NCBI RefSeq assembly: GCF_032116555.1
Contig: NZ_CP134950.1
Span: 62,001 to 126,000 of the forward strand
Direction of reading: 5' to 3'
Source of the DNA: Halobaculum sp. XH14
GTDB taxonomy: Archaea > Halobacteriota > Halobacteria > Halobacteriales > Haloferacaceae
Length of the DNA: 64,000 nucleotides
Below the pieces are notes generated by a model that made no database searches, was not told where the DNA came from, and saw nothing but the letters and a program-made list of their open reading frames with translations. Below are positions 60,238-64,000 of the stretch, piece after piece (the first letter of the stretch is position 1; each line of letters opens with the position of its first letter). Position numbers and translations under genes: made by a program.

Positions 60238-61638
60238 CTAGCACCCATCCTGTTCATCTGATTCCGTGTCCGATGGCCATGTTGGGCCCTCTGGGCGGGG
60301 GATCTCATCTACCAAATCCTTCTCGAACTGCGAAGCTCTCCAGGCTATCACGTTCTCCTTCCGCTGGACGTACTTTTCGTCGGTATCCAGCCACCGGGCA
60401 ATCTCCTCGTACCTGTGACCAGCACAGAGCAGCACCATCAACGCGAAATCGAAGCGATCGAGATTGCTCTCGTTTGCATCAGCATCAATCCGGTCGAGGA
60501 ACGCCTTTGAGGCATCACCGACGAACTCCATCAGTATCTCATACCGCTCTTCGTCATCAAATCCATCAAATGTGAATCCCTCCGTGATGTTGTTCCTAGG
60601 GTCACTCTCTTCGGTATCCCAGCGAATTTCTTCGAGGGTTGCTCTTTCACAGTCGTGAAGTCTCGATAGGCGCTCTGGATTCTCCTGTTCCCAGGTTGTG
60701 ATTGTGTCGGCTACTGCTTCAGATTGAGCGTGTTCGATATAGGGCTCACACCCTCGCTTCGCGATGACTGACTCGATGTTCTTTCCCGAGATCGTCAGTA
60801 GGACGGACGCACATCGATCAGTCTGTTCGAGGATCTGTGCGACTTCACGACGCGATTCGAGTTCGTCAAGGCCTGCACGTTTCTGCGCGTCGTGGACGAG
60901 GTTGTTTCTGCGTTCTTTGACCTCGACAAGCGATCCGTGGTCACCTCCGGTCAGTATTTGGATATCACAGAGTTTCTCTAATCGCTTCGCGTGCCCCATA
61001 CTCCGAACGTGCTCGGTGATGCTGTCGAGACGAGCTTCCTCGCGAAAGAGTTCGTTGAGGACCGTTTCTGTCGTCAGCTCTTCGATGAGTGCCGAGGCGA
61101 GGAGGAGATACGAAAAGAATGACCGCTCAACGTCGCTGTCGATCTCGTCGGTGGACCGGAGTTTTTCAGCGATTTCAGCACGCTGTTCGAGATAATACTC
61201 GAGGACGTTGTCTGCGTGCCCGACGAGAGAGTTTTGGCGTTCTACGTAGGCAACTTGGAGGAGTAATTCCTTCTCGAAAGGGGTGCTCTCACTCAGCTTC
61301 TGGCACTTCTGGAGCGAACTTGTGGGGAGATGGCGAGTCAAATAATCGATGTCGTCGTAGACGAGCGGCGTATTCGTCGGGCAATTGTCTACGATTGACT
61401 GAAAGTCGTCGTTGTCAGCGAGCTCGCTGAGTGCAGCACGTATCTCGTCGACACTAAGTTCCCGAACATCTTCTGACGCCTCTGAGTCTTCACCGACCGG
61501 AACAACGCGGTACGACGCATCTCCAACGATGACGACCGGCCCTTCCAGATCGAGAACCTGATATTCCCCGATAGGGCTCAGAGAGACTGTCTCTGCGTCT
61601 ATTTCGAACGATAAATCGAGATTAGTATCGTCGCCCAC
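60238..61638 (-). CDS. HEPN-domain protein
   Basis: The 466-residue protein has an acidic N-terminal domain (strands YQVLDLEGPVVIVGDASYRVVPVGE). A helical middle contains KERRNNLVHDAQKR (about 240-252), the R-N-x3-H active-site signature of HEPN ribonucleases. It ends in a helical C-terminus with an HTH-like MVLLCAGHRYEEIARWLDTDEKYVQRKENVIAW segment (about 400-435). HEPN proteins cleave RNA in many defence systems. It is transcribed in the same direction as the TIR-SAVED genes, with about 300 bp between them, so association is possible but not certain. Confidence 0.7.
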   Translation of the reverse strand: MGDDTNLDLSFEIDAETVSLSPIGEYQVLDLEGPVVIVGDASYRVVPVGEDSEASEDVRELSVDEIRAALSELADNDDFQSIVDNCPTNTPLVYDDIDYLTRHLPTSSLQKCQKLSESTPFEKELLLQVAYVERQNSLVGHADNVLEYYLEQRAEIAEKLRSTDEIDSDVERSFFSYLLLASALIEELTTETVLNELFREEARLDSITEHVRSMGHAKRLEKLCDIQILTGGDHGSLVEVKERRNNLVHDAQKRAGLDELESRREVAQILEQTDRCASVLLTISGKNIESVIAKRGCEPYIEHAQSEAVADTITTWEQENPERLSRLHDCERATLEEIRWDTEESDPRNNITEGFTFDGFDDEERYEILMEFVGDASKAFLDRIDADANESNLDRFDFALMVLLCAGHRYEEIARWLDTDEKYVQRKENVIAWRASQFEKDLVDEIPRPEGPTWPSDTESDEQDGC

Positions 61639-61660
61639 GCGTCAAAAACTGCAAAGGGCT

Positions 61661-61783
61661 CTATTCGACTTGGGCTTCGTACTCGTCCCAAAGCGTGTCG
61701 ATGTCCGTGCCGGTCTCCTCAGAGATATGGCGCAGCAACTGCGCCCTGTTCTCGAACCGACGGAGCTGGCCCTTTGCGCTCAT
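61661..61783 (-). CDS. Small helical protein
   Basis: The ATG at 61783 begins MSAKGQLRRFENRAQLLRHI and the frame ends EYEAQVE-stop after 40 residues. It is an amphipathic helical peptide. Its stop is 22 bp before the start of the HEPN gene, so it could be a partner of that protein (HEPN/MNT-type pairs often have a small antitoxin). This is inference. Confidence 0.45.
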   Translation of the reverse strand: MSAKGQLRRFENRAQLLRHISEETGTDIDTLWDEYEAQVE

Positions 61784-61936
61784 AGTAGGACATAATCGCT
61801 CCTGCAGTAATAAATCACGGGGGTGCATTCTCTCGGTCAACAAAACGAGACCTACCAGTTCTCTAATCACCTCGTAGACGACGCGCTGGTGCGAAATGAT
61901 CGAGTCGATGCCCTTCTGGCAATGGGCACTGATTTG

Positions 61937-63184
61937 CTATTGCTCTTCTGAGGCGGTGTCTGAGCCGTCTGAAAGTGACTGATTCTGTAATCGACCAGCA
62001 GGATAGTACCGACCCTCGTCTTTGCTGTAGAGGTAGGTCTGGATCGGTCTAAGAGTGTTTGAGTTTCGCCCGAAGAGAAAGGCGAGCCCCATCGGGCCAG
62101 CTATGAAGAGATGAATAGTCGATGTTTTTGATAGTTCTTTGATTGCGTCTCGTACCTTGGTACGGAAAACACCTGCAGCATGGGCTGCCTGTGCCGGGGA
62201 CAATTCCACACCAGGCCCATCTTCCGGTGTCAATCTGAGAATACCGTTGAAATCCGGAAGGTCGTTATGCATTTGGTCGATCTCCGGTTGCACATCGGCA
62301 GCGATGTTGACGAGCACCGCCAGCTCCGCTCCGTGATTCGGTTGTCGCTGGAGATCTCCTTCTAACCCGCTTTCCTCTTCGTCGATATCGAGTCTCCATT
62401 CTGTCATCCCGGCAGGACCGGTGGGTTGCATCCACGTTGCTTGGATACGACGTGTGGTTGGAAGACAGTAACCGGCCGCGAACGCAGCGGGAAGATGCGT
62501 TCGGCCACGGAATCGGAGGGTGCGGCCCGATGCGTTTTGAATGAGACTGTCCGTTACCGTAGTTAACGCCGGGAGTAGACGCTGGTTCCATACTTCTTGG
62601 GATGGTGGACCATGTTCGAACGATCTCGACCAGTCAATAGCAATCGCTGGATCGTTGTCGTGAGCGGGCGATTCGTAGGTATCAAGTGAACATTCGAGGG
62701 GCTCACCGTCCGGCAAATACCCATCTATCCGCTCGATGCGCTCTGATAAGACGGCCTGGACGATCTCTGTAGCTTTGTCAGACGTGGTCTCCTCTAGGGG
62801 GAGCATTTTCCAGGCGGAAAAGTCGTGGAGGATCGGTGCCTCGTTGAGTATCGATTTGGCTTCTCCAACGCTGATATCGGGACATGGCACAACGACCACG
62901 AAAAACTCGTCATCCTCGTCCCAGCGCTTGTTGAATCCCGGCAACTCGTCGTTGAGAATGATGTCGGAGTCGGCTACGCCCTCACTGACGAGCGCAATAC
63001 CACTGGCCGTTTCCGGGTTCTCCAACTGGTCGATAATCTCATCTCTGAGTGGCTCTGGCTTCAAATCGAAGATATCCCGCCAAATCGGCACCCCGTGTCG
63101 CTCGAGTTCCGTTTGCAGGAAGTTGGCGATGTCCGTCTGTTCGTGCTTATAGCTGAGAAATACACGGCCAGTTGGATCAGTCAT
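61937..63184 (-). CDS. TIR-SAVED effector (CBASS-like)
   Basis: The 415-residue protein has an N-terminal TIR domain (residues 6-130): VFLSYKHEQTDIANFLQTELERHGVPIWRD, with the NADase Glu in ILNDE at about residue 80. The C-terminal half matches SAVED: AAGVFRTKVRDAIKELSKTSTIHLFIAGPMGLAFLFGRNSNTLRPIQTYLY (about 325-375). TIR-SAVED proteins bind cyclic nucleotides made by CBASS CD-NTases, assemble and cleave NAD+, killing infected cells. It overlaps the upstream JAMM gene by 4 bp, so both are in one operon. The CD-NTase would lie beyond the right edge. Confidence 0.9.
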   Translation of the reverse strand: MTDPTGRVFLSYKHEQTDIANFLQTELERHGVPIWRDIFDLKPEPLRDEIIDQLENPETASGIALVSEGVADSDIILNDELPGFNKRWDEDDEFFVVVVPCPDISVGEAKSILNEAPILHDFSAWKMLPLEETTSDKATEIVQAVLSERIERIDGYLPDGEPLECSLDTYESPAHDNDPAIAIDWSRSFEHGPPSQEVWNQRLLPALTTVTDSLIQNASGRTLRFRGRTHLPAAFAAGYCLPTTRRIQATWMQPTGPAGMTEWRLDIDEEESGLEGDLQRQPNHGAELAVLVNIAADVQPEIDQMHNDLPDFNGILRLTPEDGPGVELSPAQAAHAAGVFRTKVRDAIKELSKTSTIHLFIAGPMGLAFLFGRNSNTLRPIQTYLYSKDEGRYYPAGRLQNQSLSDGSDTASEEQ

Positions 63185-64000
63185 ATATCGTCACCGACGT
63201 TGAGAGTTGTAGCTGCATCTGGGTTGTCAATCCGTTCTAACTGCTCGTATTCCTTACTATCATGGAATAGATAGGCGTTGATCGTGAATTGACCTTCTTC
63301 GTCCTGTCCAACGATGAAGAGGAGCGGATGCGGACAGTCGTAGCCGTCGTCGTTGGCGATGTCATTCATCGCAGTCCGATCGACCCGACTGAGATCGGGT
63401 GAAGCGCCGGGATGGTAGTGCCATTCACCGAGATAGTCGATGCCAATGCTCTCCCTGGCGTCTTTGAGCCACTCCTCGACTTTGTCGGTTCCGCGGAGGA
63501 ATCGAGTTGGTTCTTGAATGGAGTCCCGCGGTGGGTCGCGGGCATTCACCACCAGTGCTGGCCCATCGAGACGGTCGGTTCCAGCGAGAATACCGCCCGT
63601 TTCACAGGGGTGTTCTTCCCGACAGCGCTCATACATCGCTTCAAGACACGTGGCCGGAATCTGTACGGTGATTGGTGATTCCGGTGCTCGCCATATAGTT
63701 CCGTCCTGGAAGGGAGGTGTGGCCTGTGAAATGGTCGGCAGCTCGTCGCCACTACCGGTCTCGAGTACGGTGAAGTGATTCTCGCGCAGGCTCAATGCCG
63801 TCGCCTGATCGAGAAGTCGTGTCACTGTCCCTGCCCACGTCATCACCCGGTCCGTTCGGATAACTGATGCTGGGTGCCAGCAGCCGACTCGCTCGGGGAT
63901 GGCATCCTCGTCTTCGTCCCATTCGATCTGTTCTTGCAACCGCCATGGATCGAACGCTTCGTTGTAATCGCTGTACGGAAAGGTATGTGAGTAAGCTGTG
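63181..64000 (-). CDS. E1-like C-terminus fused to a JAMM/JAB protease (Cap2-Cap3-like), truncated by the window edge
   Basis: The frame is open through the right edge of the window, so the start lies outside; an internal TTG at 63939 is not needed. The JAMM motif is complete: Glu in PCETGGILAG and HYHPGASPDLSRVD (HxH-x7-S-x2-D). The preceding part (GCWHPASVIRTDRVMTWAGTVTRLLD) resembles the C-terminal end of E1/ThiF-like enzymes. Type II CBASS has E1-E2 (Cap2) and JAMM (Cap3) proteins that prime and release the CD-NTase. Here they seem fused. It lies upstream of the TIR-SAVED gene with ATGA overlap. Confidence 0.82.
   Translation of the reverse strand, partial: TAYSHTFPYSDYNEAFDPWRLQEQIEWDEDEDAIPERVGCWHPASVIRTDRVMTWAGTVTRLLDQATALSLRENHFTVLETGSGDELPTISQATPPFQDGTIWRAPESPITVQIPATCLEAMYERCREEHPCETGGILAGTDRLDGPALVVNARDPPRDSIQEPTRFLRGTDKVEEWLKDARESIGIDYLGEWHYHPGASPDLSRVDRTAMNDIANDDGYDCPHPLLFIVGQDEEGQFTINAYLFHDSKEYEQLERIDNPDAATTLNVGDDI

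Noticed and set aside
60050-60241. 63-residue plus-strand frame
   Set aside because: It starts with an Arg-rich stretch, has no promoter or start signal and no relation to a known family; kept only as a note in the gap entry.
1-64000. CRISPR array
   Set aside because: No regularly spaced direct repeats of 25-40 bp; the origin repeats are too few, in both orientations and irregularly spaced.
1-64000. tRNA or rRNA genes
   Set aside because: No cloverleaf with conserved GTTC-like arms or rRNA core sequence was recognised; a weak fold was not enough.

Overview
The window looks like part of a large plasmid or integrative element of a halophilic archaeon (class Halobacteria). The proteins are strongly acidic, the DNA is GC-rich with AT-rich promoters, and archaeal markers are present: TFB, Orc1/Cdc6, family B DNA polymerase, an archaeo-eukaryotic type primase, and HalOD1, amphi-Trp and HTH_10 domains. 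No rRNA, tRNA, CRISPR array or complete insertion sequence was recognised.

Layout. (1) 1-11.5 kb: a + strand conjugation block with a secreted protein, a VirB6-like membrane protein, a PrgI/VirB3-like protein, a VirB4 ATPase, a very long VirD4-like coupling ATPase and a primase-like protein. No relaxase was recognised. (2) 11.5-17 kb: small membrane proteins, zinc-ribbon proteins, a HalOD1 protein, a 680 bp gene-free stretch with strong hairpins, and an OB-fold ssDNA-binding protein. (3) 17-24 kb: a probable defence island with a PUA/EVE-like protein, an Mrr-like protein, a frameshifted nucleoside diphosphate kinase and an unfamiliar two-gene pair (NdpA/KwaB-like protein plus large membrane protein). 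(4) 24-50 kb: a long series of mostly + strand accessory genes. These include a TFB, zinc-finger and DUF proteins, a Zn/Cd-type P1B ATPase with an HTH_10 regulator, a universal stress protein, an HTH/nucleotidyltransferase toxin-antitoxin-like pair, a Mom-like GNAT protein, a DUF6610 protein, an ArdC-like antirestriction protein, a SWIM protein and a CBS/HEPN-like protein. (5) 50-58 kb: the replication region, with Orc1/Cdc6 flanked by repeats of the type CCATTCACACYGAGGGG, then a PolB gene and a RecA-like operon. (6) 58-64 kb: a second defence island with a PD-(D/E)XK nuclease, a HEPN protein, a TIR-SAVED effector and, running off the right edge, a protein joining an E1-like tail to a JAMM protease (CBASS-like).

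The most striking feature is regulatory. Two dispersed DNA families sit in front of the accessory genes. One is a T-run followed by a hairpin whose stem sequence changes with compensation between copies while the loop (about RGARNGGGGTGC) stays conserved; I count about 15 copies. The other is an inverted repeat TTAACCAACA-N20-23-TGTTGGTTAA, with six copies whose spacers share no sequence. Three genes carry both, in the same order. I do not recognise either family as a described element.

How the parts fit: Orc1/Cdc6, the flanking repeats, PolB and the OB-fold protein would serve replication. VirB4, VirD4 and the primase would serve transfer. ArdC and the possible DNA-modification enzymes could protect incoming DNA from restriction. 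The two defence islands would protect the host and the element. The TFB and the dispersed leader elements suggest the element carries its own gene-expression programme.
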